DNA of 64,000 nucleotides from NCBI GenBank assembly GCA_023957125.1, contig JAMLHL010000018.1, positions 32,040 to 96,039 on the forward strand, given 5' to 3'. Positions 26,773-36,238 of the stretch are shown piece by piece; within the stretch, counting starts at the first letter, position 1; the number at the start of each line of letters is the position of its first letter. The notes below the pieces were generated by a model. That model saw nothing but the letters and a program-made list of their open reading frames with translations. It had not been told where the DNA came from and ran no database searches. Both the position numbers and the translations under genes were made by a program. The stretch comes from Chitinophagaceae bacterium (GTDB taxonomy: Bacteria; Bacteroidota; Bacteroidia; Chitinophagales; Chitinophagaceae).

Positions 26773-27866
26773 AATGCTGAGGTAAAAATGAGATAATAAA
26801 AAAACATGAAGATATCGAAGACCCAAAACCACTTCCCGAGATCTTTTTCATTTAACTTCTCCATTGCCTTATACCAGATGATGCCTTGTATAATGAAGCG
26901 CAATAAAAATACCGCCACTGCCGCATCCCATCGAAAGCCGCATAGCGCTATAATAAATATGGGATAAAACAGGAAATGAGTGAAGGAATAAAGTCCCAGC
27001 AGGAACCGGTGTTTGGCTTTGTACAGCCGGGCAGTGGTATAATGCCTTTGTTTTTGTTTCATCCATTCTTTCCAGGTTTTTTTTGGCTCGGAAAGTGTAA
27101 ATGCCTCCCGCTCTATCATTATTTTGGTGTTTCGGCTGTGGGCGTTGGCATTGATAAACAAATCGTCATCTCCCCCCGGCAAATGATTGTGCGCCGAAAA
27201 ACCTTTGTTGCGGAAAAAAATATCCTTTTTATAAGCGAGGTTTCTCCCGGTTCCCATATAAGGGGTTCCCGCGAGGGCATAAGAAAGGTATTGCAGGGCG
27301 GTATGGAAGGTTTCAAAGCGGATCACTTTGTTCAGCAGTCCTTTCCTTTTGTGATAAGCGCCATACCCCAGTACGATTTCTGTTTCCTTATCAAAGGGAT
27401 TGGTCATTTTATGGATCCAGCATTCGCTTGCCGGAATACAGTCGGCATCGGTCAACAGCACCACATCATACCGGGCGGTTTTAATACCGATGGAGAGAGG
27501 AAATTTTTTACCCCGGATAAATTGAGCCTCCTGTTTCAGCTCAACCGGGCGAAGCCGGGGATAATCTTTTTGCAACGCTTCCAGGAGGTATTTTGATTCA
27601 TCGAGGGAATTGTCGTTCACCACGATAATTTCATGCAGATCATTAAATTCCTGTACCAGTAAACCGGGAAGATTTTTAGCTAAATTTGCGGCTTCGTCGC
27701 GGGCGCATACAATTACGGAAACCGGTTGCTGATTATAGGAAACGGAGGGATGGTTGCGGTAGAAAGCCAGTCTTCTGAAAAAATAAAGATAATATATAAC
27801 CTGGATCAAAGTGATGCAGCAAAATGCTCCAAAAGCTATTATTGGCCAGTCTGGTTTTTCGATCAT
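26742..27866 (-). CDS. Family 2 glycosyltransferase, membrane-bound
   Basis: A 374-residue GT2 enzyme. An N-terminal helix (about 8-30) is followed by the GT-A catalytic domain: SVIVCARDEAANLAKNLP, IIVVNDNSLD, the metal-binding LLTDADCIP, the acceptor motif GGDDDLF and the QKQRHYTTARLYK variant of QxxRW. Two or three C-terminal hydrophobic segments follow. Probably transfers a sugar in cell-envelope glycan synthesis; donor and acceptor are unknown. Its end overlaps rsmG. Confidence 0.88.
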   Translation of the reverse strand: MIEKPDWPIIAFGAFCCITLIQVIYYLYFFRRLAFYRNHPSVSYNQQPVSVIVCARDEAANLAKNLPGLLVQEFNDLHEIIVVNDNSLDESKYLLEALQKDYPRLRPVELKQEAQFIRGKKFPLSIGIKTARYDVVLLTDADCIPASECWIHKMTNPFDKETEIVLGYGAYHKRKGLLNKVIRFETFHTALQYLSYALAGTPYMGTGRNLAYKKDIFFRNKGFSAHNHLPGGDDDLFINANAHSRNTKIMIEREAFTLSEPKKTWKEWMKQKQRHYTTARLYKAKHRFLLGLYSFTHFLFYPIFIIALCGFRWDAAVAVFLLRFIIQGIIWYKAMEKLNEKDLGKWFWVFDIFMFFYYLIFTSALWKKPRTNWR

Positions 27867-27935
27867 GGCGGCGAAGGTAAGAAATAGAAGAATTCGTTAT
27901 TGTGGATTTATACTATAGTAAAAACAGGTATTTAA

Positions 27936-29075
27936 ATGATGACCGCATTAAGGTTTGATATCTTACAGAAAGACAGCCTGTCGGAGGCGAGAACCGGGAA
28001 TATCATTACGGATCACGGCGTTATCCCCACCCCCGTATTCATGCCGGTAGGCACTGCGGGGAGCGTAAAAGCGGTAACGCAAAGCCAGTTGTTGGAGATT
28101 GGGGCAAAGATCATTTTAGGCAACACGTATCATTTGTATCTGCGCCCGGGCACGGAAGTGTTGGAAAGCGCCGGTGGGTTGCACCGGTTTATGAACTGGT
28201 CCTATCCTATATTGACAGACAGTGGGGGATACCAGGTTTTTTCACTGGCCGGAACGCGCAAGATCAAGGAAGAAGGCGTCGTGTTTCAAAGCCATATTGA
28301 TGGCAGCCGGCATTTGTTTACTCCCGAAAAAGTAATGGATATTCAACGAAGTATTGGCGCCGATATTATCATGGCGCTGGATGAATGCCCTCCATATCCC
28401 AGCGACTATAATTACGCCCGGGAATCTATGGGGCTTACGCATCGCTGGCTGGACCGGTGTTTCCGGCAGGTTAATGCAACCCGACCCCTGTACAGGCACA
28501 CCCAAAATCTTTTTCCTATTGTGCAGGGCGGCACTTATGCCGATCTGAGAAAGGAATCCTGCGCTTTTGTAAGCGACCGCAACGCGGCGGGCAATGCTAT
28601 CGGCGGCTTAAGCGTGGGGGAGCCGGAAGAAATGATGTATGATTTGTGCGGACTGTGTTGCGGGCATCTGCCGGCACACAAGCCGCGCTACCTGATGGGA
28701 GTGGGCACGCCCTGGAATTTACTGGAATGTATCGCGCTGGGAGTGGATATGTTCGATTGCGTTATGCCTACCCGCAATGGACGCAATGCCATGTTGTTTA
28801 CCTCCAGGGGGATTATCAATATTGACAACAAAAAATGGGAGAAGGATCATTCTCCTATTGACGATGGTATTGCCTGCGAAACCAGCAACTATTACAGCAA
28901 AGCCTATCTGCGCCATCTTATGAAGTCGAAGGAGATCTTAGGATTAACGATAGCCAGCGTCCATAACCTGGCTTTTTATATGCATGTGATGACAGAAGCG
29001 CGCAGGCATATTGAAGCCGGGGATTTTATGAGCTGGAAAAACAGCCGTGTTGAACAATTTAAAATAAGATTGTAA
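27936..29075 (+). CDS. tgt: Queuine tRNA-ribosyltransferase (TGT)
   Basis: A 379-residue enzyme that exchanges G34 for preQ1 in tRNAs with GUN anticodons. Conserved: DSGGYQVFSL (substrate Asp), QRSIGADIIMALDECPP, GGLSVGE and the nucleophile region GVDMFDCVMPTRNGRN. Odd: the zinc motif, CxCxxC in E. coli, reads GIACETSNYYSKAYLRHL, so of the three cysteines only C314 remains, with Ile and Ser at the other two places; the distal His (ASVHNLAFY) is kept. Adjacent ATGs at 27936 and 27939. An LptF/G-family gene lies downstream, with an opposite-strand hydrolase between. Confidence 0.94.
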   Translation: MMTALRFDILQKDSLSEARTGNIITDHGVIPTPVFMPVGTAGSVKAVTQSQLLEIGAKIILGNTYHLYLRPGTEVLESAGGLHRFMNWSYPILTDSGGYQVFSLAGTRKIKEEGVVFQSHIDGSRHLFTPEKVMDIQRSIGADIIMALDECPPYPSDYNYARESMGLTHRWLDRCFRQVNATRPLYRHTQNLFPIVQGGTYADLRKESCAFVSDRNAAGNAIGGLSVGEPEEMMYDLCGLCCGHLPAHKPRYLMGVGTPWNLLECIALGVDMFDCVMPTRNGRNAMLFTSRGIINIDNKKWEKDHSPIDDGIACETSNYYSKAYLRHLMKSKEILGLTIASVHNLAFYMHVMTEARRHIEAGDFMSWKNSRVEQFKIRL

Positions 29076-29136
29076 ACAAATCATCCGTTAAATGATCCCG
29101 GTACCGTTATGGTGATAAGACAGGCGTTCCGGGTAT

Positions 29137-29949
29137 TCAATTTCGCTTTTGCTCAAACAACCAGGATAGTAAAGACGGCTCTGCAAAAGCGTTGTTCCAG
29201 CTATCGTGTTTAACGCCGGCGTATTCCGTATATTTCACTTTTGCCCCCGCTTCCTTTAGTGCCTGCACCATATTCCGGGAGTTGATCACCGGTACCACGT
29301 TGTCGTCTGCCCCGTGAAAGATCCAGATCGGGAAATTCTTCCGGTACAGTTTGGCGCTTGCCGGGTTGCCTCCGCCGCAGATAGGTATAGCGGCGGCAAA
29401 AAGCCGGGGTCTGCGCCAGAGTATCTCAAAGGTGCCGAATCCTCCCATGGAAAGCCCTCCTATATAAATCCTTTTGGTATCCACTATGCCGCTGCTGATG
29501 AGGGTATCAATAAAATTCATCACCAGTTGCAACGGTTGGGTAGGAGGAACGTTCATAGGAAATTTATAAACACCGGAGGAATCTGCCGGGTTGCTTTTGA
29601 TCCGCACGCTCCAGGACGAGTCGGCGGGGCATTGCGGAAACACAACTATTGCCGGGTACTTTTCGCGGTTCAGAGAATCCAGGAAAAGGGAACTGCCCCA
29701 CAGAAGTTGCGCTTCATTATCGTTTCCTCTTTCACCCGATCCGTGTAAAAAAATAACCAACGGGTATTTTTTATCCGCCGAGAAATGTATGGGGGAGAGT
29801 ATGCGACAGGGAAGGGTATCGTCGCCCTGTAAAAAATACTGTCGCTCAAATAATTCCAGGCCGGGTGGCTGGGCTTTTAGTTGGGCAAAGGGCGTTAAAA
29901 GTAACAAACACCACCAGGTGCGTTTTATACTATAGTGAAGATTTTTCAT
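29137..29949 (-). CDS. Secreted alpha/beta hydrolase (esterase/peptidase S9-like)
   Basis: About 270 residues with an N-terminal signal peptide (KRTWWCLLLLTPFAQLKAQ). The alpha/beta hydrolase fold shows KKYPLVIFLHGSGERGND (oxyanion region), the nucleophile elbow GGLSMGGFGTFEI, a later Asp in WIFHGADDNVVPV and the His in GVKHDSWNNAF. This resembles PHB depolymerase/phospholipase-carboxylesterase-like enzymes; the substrate is unknown. ATG at 29949 (MKNLHYSIKRTW) is preferred over the frame's codon at 29964. It is convergent with tgt and divergent from the LptF/G gene. Confidence 0.85.
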   Translation of the reverse strand: MKNLHYSIKRTWWCLLLLTPFAQLKAQPPGLELFERQYFLQGDDTLPCRILSPIHFSADKKYPLVIFLHGSGERGNDNEAQLLWGSSLFLDSLNREKYPAIVVFPQCPADSSWSVRIKSNPADSSGVYKFPMNVPPTQPLQLVMNFIDTLISSGIVDTKRIYIGGLSMGGFGTFEILWRRPRLFAAAIPICGGGNPASAKLYRKNFPIWIFHGADDNVVPVINSRNMVQALKEAGAKVKYTEYAGVKHDSWNNAFAEPSLLSWLFEQKRN

Positions 29950-30014
29950 AACAGAAAGATACAAAGTACTTTTTATAGTTTTAGTTTACTTTTGTCAATT
30001 ACCGGTATATACGG

Positions 30015-31097
30015 ATGAAAAAAATAGATTGGTACATATTTAAGGATTTTATTTTCACTTTTATCTATTGCATCCTGTTGTTCACGGCTATTTCGGTGGT
30101 AGTGGATATCAGTGAAAAAACGGATGATTTTGCCAAAGCCAATCTGTCGGCCAAATTTGTGATGATGAATTACTATGTGGGTTTTGTGCCGTTTATCGTT
30201 TCGTTTTTGTTTCCGCTCTTTACCTTCATTTCTGTTATATTTTTTACTTCACGTCTTGCCAACCGCTCTGAGATCATTGCCATCCTTGCCAGCGGCACCA
30301 GTTTTAACCGGCTCCTGAGGCCTTATCTGCTGGGCGGTTTTTTGCTTGCGGTTTTGTTATGGCTGGGCAACCGTACTTACGTGCCCAAAGCTAATGAAAT
30401 TCGTACTTCCTTTGAAATGAAATACGTTAAATCGCCGGGGCAATATAATGGTACGGGCAATAATATATATATGCGTATAGACTCCGTTACTTATTGCGGG
30501 ATCCGGTATTACGATACGGCTTCCAGGAATGGAAGCGGCTTTTTTATGGATCGTTTAAGCGGTACCCACGTGGTGTATAATCTCCGGGCAAGTAATATTT
30601 CGTGGGATGCTACCCTGAAAAAATGGAAGCTAACGGGCATTATAGAACGAAAGGTGGAACCATTGAAGGAAGAGGTGAAGCAGGAGGCGGAACTGATACA
30701 GGATTTTAATTTTACACCCGATGACCTCAAGCGGGATGAATATATAAAAAGCCGGCTTACTACCCGGGAACTCCGGCGTATGGTGAATATGGAAAAACTG
30801 AGGGGCTCCGAGGGTACCAATGACCTGGAGGTGGAGCTTTACCGGCGGGATGCTACGCCTGTAACGGTTATTATATTAACCCTTATAGGAGGTATTTTAG
30901 CTTCCCGGAAAATAAGAGGAGGAAGTGGAATGCATCTCGCTGCAGGATTTGCGATTGCGGCTTTATTCATCCTGCTGGACCGTTTTTCCACCATCTTCAG
31001 TGTTAAAGGAAACCTCCCGCCCGTAATTGCCGCATGGCTGCCCAATATATTGTTTGGGGCGTTAACCTGGTATCTTTACCGGAAGGCCCCGAAATAA
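30015..31097 (+). CDS. LptF/LptG-family LPS export permease
   Basis: A 360-residue inner-membrane protein of the LptF/LptG (YjgP/YjgQ) family, which with LptB2 extracts lipopolysaccharide and feeds it to the periplasmic bridge. Three N-terminal helices (about 12-35, 55-80, 100-120), a periplasmic beta-jellyroll domain (about 125-265) and three C-terminal helices (about 275-355) give the standard topology. The N-terminus MKKIDWYIFKDFIFTF is typical of the LptG-like member in this phylum. A -7 box TACTTTTG lies at 29987-29994. A hairpin/T-run terminator overlaps its stop codon. Confidence 0.9.
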   Translation: MKKIDWYIFKDFIFTFIYCILLFTAISVVVDISEKTDDFAKANLSAKFVMMNYYVGFVPFIVSFLFPLFTFISVIFFTSRLANRSEIIAILASGTSFNRLLRPYLLGGFLLAVLLWLGNRTYVPKANEIRTSFEMKYVKSPGQYNGTGNNIYMRIDSVTYCGIRYYDTASRNGSGFFMDRLSGTHVVYNLRASNISWDATLKKWKLTGIIERKVEPLKEEVKQEAELIQDFNFTPDDLKRDEYIKSRLTTRELRRMVNMEKLRGSEGTNDLEVELYRRDATPVTVIILTLIGGILASRKIRGGSGMHLAAGFAIAALFILLDRFSTIFSVKGNLPPVIAAWLPNILFGALTWYLYRKAPK

Positions 31098-31116
31098 AAC
31101 GGGGTACTGTTTTTTT
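31087..31116 (+). terminator. Intrinsic terminator after the LptF/G gene
   Basis: CCCCG (31087-31091), an 8-nt A-rich loop and CGGGG (31100-31104) are followed by TACTG and a run of seven T. The stem overlaps the stop codon of the gene. Confidence 0.6.
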
Positions 31117-31300
31117 GCAGGAAGCGCCTGTTAAAAACCGTTCTTTCCAGTTGGGAATAATCCCGTTGATCCTGGTAAAAAATGTTCCGGGCGCTTAATT
31201 TTGTCTGGTTTTTAATTGTCTTTTGATTAACTTTAGCACTTCCATCGCCCGGCTCATCTCAGGACCGGGAAATCGTTTTTTATACTATAAGAGGGACGTT

Positions 31301-32629
31301 ATGTTAACGATAAAAGAAAGGTTTAAGCTGAAAGCCGATGTGCTGTCGGAAGAAATTAAAGAAATATTAAAAGAGCACGGTGACAGGAAGATAGGAGAGG
31401 TGGTTCTTTCGCAGATCTACCAGGGTATGAGGGGAATAACCGGACTGGTTAGTGAAACCTCGCTGCTGGATGCACGGGAAGGCATTCGTTTCAGGGGCTA
31501 TACCATTCCCCAATTGCAGAAGAAACTGCCCAAGGCGCCCAATGGGCATGAGCCGCTTCCCGAAGGATTGTTTTACCTGATGTTGATGGGGGATCTTCCG
31601 TCAGAAGCCGATGTGAATGATATCACCAACGCCTGGCAGCGGCGTTCGCATGTACCGAATCATGTATTTGATGCAATAGACGCGCTTCCGAAGGCCACCC
31701 ACCCCATGACACAATTTGTGGTGGGTATAATGGCGTTGCAAACCGAAAGCATATTTGTGCGGAAATATGCCCAGGGGCTGAATAAAAAGGATTACTGGGA
31801 AGCCGTTTACGATGATGCAATGAACCTGATAGCCAGGCTGCCCAGGGTGGCGGCCTATATATATCGCCGGAAGTACAAGGATGATAAACATATTCAGCCG
31901 GATGGGCTATTGGATTGGGCGGGTAATTTTGCCCATATGCTGGGTTATGAAGATGAGAGTTTTAAGGAACTGATGCGCTTGTATATGACCATTCATGCTG
32001 ATCATGAGGGAGGAAACGTGTCGGCGCATACCACCCATTTGGTAGGTTCGGCTTTGAGCGATCCTTACCTGAGCCTGGCGGCAGGTATGAACGGGCTGGC
32101 GGGTCCCCTGCATGGGTTGGCCAACCAGGAGGTTATCAAATGGATTTTTGAGATGCGTGAAGAGTTGGGGGTTAAATTACCTTCCAAAGCGCAAATTGAA
32201 AAGTATGTGAGAAAAACCCTGAAGGAAGGCAAAGTGGTTCCCGGCTATGGGCATGCAGTATTACGCAAAACCGATCCCCGGTTCACCGCCCAGATGGAAT
32301 TTGGGAAGAAGCACATGCCGGATGATCCTCTTGTAAATACGGTGTGGCGGGTGTATGAGGTAGTGCCGGATGTATTGAAGGCTTTAGGAAAGGTAAAAAA
32401 TCCCTGGCCGAATGTGGATGCCCACAGCGGAGCGCTGCTGGTTCATTATGGGTTGGTGGAGTATGAGTTTTATACCGTGTTGTTTGGCGTTAGCCGGTCG
32501 CTTGGGGTATTGGCCAGTTTGTGTTGGGACAGGGCATTGGGGCTTCCCCTGGAACGTCCTAAGTCGGTTTCTACCAGGTTGGTAAAAGAATGGCTGTCCG
32601 GCAAAGGAAAGATATGGGGCGGAGATTAA
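31301..32629 (+). CDS. gltA: Citrate synthase (long, eukaryotic-like type)
   Basis: A 442-residue citrate synthase, which condenses oxaloacetate and acetyl-CoA. Catalytic segments are visible: MTIHADHEGGNVSAHTTHLVGSAL (first catalytic His), GLAGPLHGLANQE, VVPGYGHAVLRKTDPR (second His) and PNVDAHSGALL (catalytic Asp), with a late Arg in SVSTRLVKEWL. The ATG at 31301 (MLTIKERFKLKAD) after GAGGG is preferred; the frame also stays open to a TTG at 31223, but the extra 26 codons do not resemble the family. Monocistronic. Confidence 0.94.
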   Translation: MLTIKERFKLKADVLSEEIKEILKEHGDRKIGEVVLSQIYQGMRGITGLVSETSLLDAREGIRFRGYTIPQLQKKLPKAPNGHEPLPEGLFYLMLMGDLPSEADVNDITNAWQRRSHVPNHVFDAIDALPKATHPMTQFVVGIMALQTESIFVRKYAQGLNKKDYWEAVYDDAMNLIARLPRVAAYIYRRKYKDDKHIQPDGLLDWAGNFAHMLGYEDESFKELMRLYMTIHADHEGGNVSAHTTHLVGSALSDPYLSLAAGMNGLAGPLHGLANQEVIKWIFEMREELGVKLPSKAQIEKYVRKTLKEGKVVPGYGHAVLRKTDPRFTAQMEFGKKHMPDDPLVNTVWRVYEVVPDVLKALGKVKNPWPNVDAHSGALLVHYGLVEYEFYTVLFGVSRSLGVLASLCWDRALGLPLERPKSVSTRLVKEWLSGKGKIWGGD

Positions 32630-32673
32630 AGCGTTTGTTACAAGAGTCTTTTGTATGGTATTGTCTATTTTAT

Positions 32674-32704
32674 TTTGCCGGGAATCCCGGGCTCTCTATA
32701 TTTG
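32674..32704 (+). promoter_or_regulatory. Bacteroidota-type promoter of tRNA-Ala
   Basis: TTTG (32674-32677), a 19-bp spacer and TATATTTG (32697-32704) match the phylum's -33/-7 consensus exactly. The tRNA begins 17 bases downstream. Confidence 0.8.
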
Positions 32705-32720
32705 CACTCCTCAGAAATAA

Positions 32721-32794
32721 GGGGGTTTAGCTCAGCTGGCTAGAGCGTTTGCATGGCATGCAAAAGGTCACCGGTTCGACTCCGGTAACCTCCA
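32721..32794 (+). tRNA. tRNA-Ala (GGC)
   Basis: A 74-nt cloverleaf. The acceptor stem GGGGGTT pairs with AACCTCC and contains G3:U70, the alanine identity pair. D-arm GCTC/GAGC, anticodon stem TTTGC/GCAAA with loop ATGGCAT (anticodon GGC), variable AGGTC, and T-arm ACCGG/CCGGT with TTCGACT. Discriminator A is at 32794 and CCA is not encoded. It has its own promoter and terminator. Confidence 0.96.
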
Positions 32795-32801
32795 CATCAG
32801 A

Positions 32802-32838
32802 AAGCAGGACTATTAATAAATATGGTCTTGCTTTTTTT
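32802..32838 (+). terminator. Intrinsic terminator after tRNA-Ala
   Basis: AAGCAGGACTAT and ATGGTCTTGCTT form a 12-bp stem with two G-U pairs, followed by a T run. Confidence 0.8.
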
Positions 32839-32931
32839 GTGCCCGAATGGCTCGTCTTTTATTTTTTTGGTAAAAAGCTTTCAACTATATTGCGTACCTT
32901 AATAATTTGTTAACATAAACTAACTGAGACC

Positions 32932-35900
32932 ATGAAGGTTATTGAGATTCCGCTACGACTGCGTTTCTTAGGCGTTTTTCGGAGAAAAAGCTTTATGAAA
33001 CCATTGCATTCCCACCGGCTCCGGCTTCCAAAGGTTGGTATTATTTCCCTGATTTTTTTGATCACCGGCATACAGGCCAGGGCGGACGGCGCTACCGGTT
33101 TTACGATTGAGAACAGGGTTAAACTGAACGCCGGATCCGAAGAGTTTACAGGGGTAAAAAGTGATACTACTATCAAAGTGACTGGTACGGTGCTTGATGA
33201 AAACAACAATCCGCTGGAGGGTGCTACAATACAGGCTAAAGGAACAGCCGGCGGCGCTTCAACAGATGCCAACGGTTCGTTTTCAATTAATCTCTCTTCT
33301 AATGCAAGCAAAGTTCTCACTGTTTCTTTTATTGGCATGGCCACCCAGGAAGTGAGAGTGACCCGGCAGGATGGTTTGGTGATCCGGTTACAGCCGGCCG
33401 TAACCATGCAGGATGAAGTGGTAGTGATAGGTTATGGAAATACCCGGAGGCAAAACCTGTTAGGCGCGGTGTCCACTATTAAAGTAAATGAAAGTTTTAA
33501 AGGCCGACCGGCATCGCTGACCAATATGATGGAAGGGCAGATACCGGGCGTAGCCGTTACTCAAAGCGGCGATCCTACTTCTACCGGAAGTATCACTATC
33601 AGGGGTAAAGGTAATAGAAACGGCGATGCTGTGTTAGTGGTGGTGGACGGGGTTCCGGGGGCACCCTACAACCCTGCTGACGTGGAAAGTATAACGGTAT
33701 TAAAAGATGCTTCTTCCGCCGCTATTTATGGAGCGTTTGCGGGCTCAGGCGGCGTTATAATTGTAACCACCAAACAGGCAAAAGCCGGTAAATTGTCCGT
33801 AGAGGCCAATGTGTGGCAGGGGGTTCAGCAAGCCTGGCGTACCCCGGAAGTGCTTACTGCAGAGCAGTTCAATAAGGTATGGAAGGATGCTTCCGATGCG
33901 GCCGGTAAACCGGTGCCGGATACTTACAATCCTGCTGTTTTTCCGTATGGGAACGTAACCCGTACAAATTGGGTTGATGAAATTTTCAGATCGGGAAAGA
34001 TGCAGCACTACGACCTCACACTGAGAGGAGGTACCGACAAGATCAGGGCGCTTGGTTCCGTAAGCTACGATGATGTTGAAGGAACCTTATTAAATACTTA
34101 CAACAAGCAGTTGACCACCCGGCTGAATGTTAATTTTTCGCCGGCCAAATGGATTGAGATCGGGGAGCATATATTATTTGAATCGGGTAGAGGAAAAAGT
34201 GCCATAGGTGATGGTCATACCGGCACCATTTGGGGCGCAATGGCTTACCCGCGTTTTAACGCTTTATATGAAACAGATGATGACGGGAACAAATTGTACA
34301 GCGGCACCGTACCCCGCTGGGCGTTGGCGGAAGGATTCAGCGTTGAAGCGGATTTAAGAAATCCGGTTGCCATGCTGGAAAAAGTACATCAGTACAATCC
34401 CCGGAATAAAATATTCTCAAAAACTTCGATCCAGTTGAAACCCCTGGCAGGTCTGACGTTTCGTTCAGAATTTTCTGCGGATGCCGGAAATTACCGGAAT
34501 GAGTCTTTTCAACAGCGCTTCCTGGAACCGGGGAGAACCATAGACCAGAATTACCGTACCATCTCCAACACTTTGGCAACAGGCTGGAATTGGGACAACA
34601 TTTTATCTTACAGTAAAGTGCTTAATGGCGCCCACGACGTTTCGGCTATGGCAGGATATATTATGAATAAACGCAACTCCAGATCCAATTCTGCGGAGGT
34701 TAGAAATTTTGATTTTGAGGATGCACATTATACCATTTTTAATAATGGTACCGATTGGTCTATTCGTCCTTCCGAAGAAATATGGGAAGAAACGGTAGTG
34801 TCTGTTTTAGGCCGGGTTTCGTATTCTTATAACGACCGTTACTTTGTTTCGGGCAGCGTGCGCCGGGATGCATCTTCCAAACTAAGTCCCGATAACAACT
34901 CAGATGTTTTCCCGGCCATATCCGGATCGTGGAAAATTTCGTCTGAAAACTTCATGAGTTCCATTGAAAGTATCAATCTTTTGAAAGTGCGTGCAAGCTG
35001 GGGCCAGGTAGGTAACCTGGCATCGGTGAGAAGGTTTATCTATGCGCCGCCATACCAGGTAACCGGTTGGCCGTTGTTTCTTGGACCAACAGGTGAAGTA
35101 CAGGCTTTTGGTATTTATCAGCCCACAATCCCCAATCCCAATTTAAAATGGGAAAGATCAGAACAAACCAATATAGGGATTGACGCGAGTATCTTCAAAA
35201 ATTCCCTGAATGTGTCGGTTGATTATTTCATCAAGAAAACCCGCGACCTGATTGAGCAAATGCCGATGCCTTCTGTTGCAGGCGTAGCTTCACCACCCGA
35301 ATTTAATGTAGGACAGGTTGACAACAAGGGATGGGAATTCAGTTTGGATTATAGCAAAAAGTTTGGTGACCTGGAACTGAGAGCGGGTGGAAATTTGGGA
35401 ACGTATAAAAACAAGGTGATCAGTATCGGGGAAACCGGCTTTATTGCGCACAGCGAGGGGGTGAACTCCATGAATCCGCTGCAGTCAACAGCAGGTCAGC
35501 CCTGGCATTCCTTTTACCTGATTCCTACAGACGGAATATTCCGCAGCCAGAAAGAAGTGGACGATTATACCTGGACGGATCCTGTTTCGGGGACTATACA
35601 AAAAATCCAGCCCAATGCCAGACCCGGAGATCTGAAGTACAGAGATACCAATAATGATGGTTTTATCAATGACGGCGATCGGGAATATATGGGTGCTTAT
35701 GATATGCCCGATTTTTCTTACGGTTTTAATTTTGGCGCCAACTGGAGAGGGTTTAGTTTGTCTTTGTTCCTCCAGGGAATTTCGGGAGTAAAAGTGTTCA
35801 ATGGCATCAAAGCCATGAGTTATACCGGTTCAAAAGGCTGGAATATGAGTACCGATGTACTGGATTCTTATAATTATAATCCTAATTCGAATATACCTAA

Positions 35901-36198
35901 CCTGGCGGTGGTAGAAGATCCCAATGGCAACTTTTCCAAGGTATCCGATTATTTCTTAGACAGGGCAGACTATTTGCGGATCAAGAACATCCACTTATCC
36001 TATACATTACCGGCAGCCTGGATATCGAGGGTGTCTTTTTTGAGCAATACACTCGTGCGGGTGTATGTTAACGGTGAAAACCTGGTTACAATTACTAAAT
36101 ATTCCGGGTTTGATCCGGAGGTTGGCAACCTGGGTATTGACGGGGGACGTTTCCCGGTGTCAAAGATGTTTAGTGTGGGATTGAATGTATCGTTTTAA
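32932..36198 (+). CDS. SusC/RagA-family TonB-linked outer membrane protein
   Basis: A 1088-residue TonB-dependent transporter. After a signal peptide (hydrophobic segment near 36-52, cleaved after ARA) comes a CarboxypepD_reg-like domain (about 78-155; VTGTVLDENNNPLEGATIQAKG), then the plug domain (DEVVVIGYGNTRRQNLLGAV, LVVVDGVPG, SVEIT-type ESITVLKDASSAAIYG) and a long 22-strand barrel ending in aromatic Phe (VGLNVSF). With the SusD-like lipoprotein downstream it imports an oligosaccharide or other large nutrient; no degradative enzyme is adjacent to reveal which. ATG at 32932, or 32995 (MKPLHSHRL). No FecR or sigma gene precedes it. Confidence 0.95.
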   Translation: MKVIEIPLRLRFLGVFRRKSFMKPLHSHRLRLPKVGIISLIFLITGIQARADGATGFTIENRVKLNAGSEEFTGVKSDTTIKVTGTVLDENNNPLEGATIQAKGTAGGASTDANGSFSINLSSNASKVLTVSFIGMATQEVRVTRQDGLVIRLQPAVTMQDEVVVIGYGNTRRQNLLGAVSTIKVNESFKGRPASLTNMMEGQIPGVAVTQSGDPTSTGSITIRGKGNRNGDAVLVVVDGVPGAPYNPADVESITVLKDASSAAIYGAFAGSGGVIIVTTKQAKAGKLSVEANVWQGVQQAWRTPEVLTAEQFNKVWKDASDAAGKPVPDTYNPAVFPYGNVTRTNWVDEIFRSGKMQHYDLTLRGGTDKIRALGSVSYDDVEGTLLNTYNKQLTTRLNVNFSPAKWIEIGEHILFESGRGKSAIGDGHTGTIWGAMAYPRFNALYETDDDGNKLYSGTVPRWALAEGFSVEADLRNPVAMLEKVHQYNPRNKIFSKTSIQLKPLAGLTFRSEFSADAGNYRNESFQQRFLEPGRTIDQNYRTISNTLATGWNWDNILSYSKVLNGAHDVSAMAGYIMNKRNSRSNSAEVRNFDFEDAHYTIFNNGTDWSIRPSEEIWEETVVSVLGRVSYSYNDRYFVSGSVRRDASSKLSPDNNSDVFPAISGSWKISSENFMSSIESINLLKVRASWGQVGNLASVRRFIYAPPYQVTGWPLFLGPTGEVQAFGIYQPTIPNPNLKWERSEQTNIGIDASIFKNSLNVSVDYFIKKTRDLIEQMPMPSVAGVASPPEFNVGQVDNKGWEFSLDYSKKFGDLELRAGGNLGTYKNKVISIGETGFIAHSEGVNSMNPLQSTAGQPWHSFYLIPTDGIFRSQKEVDDYTWTDPVSGTIQKIQPNARPGDLKYRDTNNDGFINDGDREYMGAYDMPDFSYGFNFGANWRGFSLSLFLQGISGVKVFNGIKAMSYTGSKGWNMSTDVLDSYNYNPNSNIPNLAVVEDPNGNFSKVSDYFLDRADYLRIKNIHLSYTLPAAWISRVSFLSNTLVRVYVNGENLVTITKYSGFDPEVGNLGIDGGRFPVSKMFSVGLNVSF

Positions 36199-36238
36199 GT
36201 GAGTTAAGATTTATCTGAAAATTGTAAAAGAAATTCAA

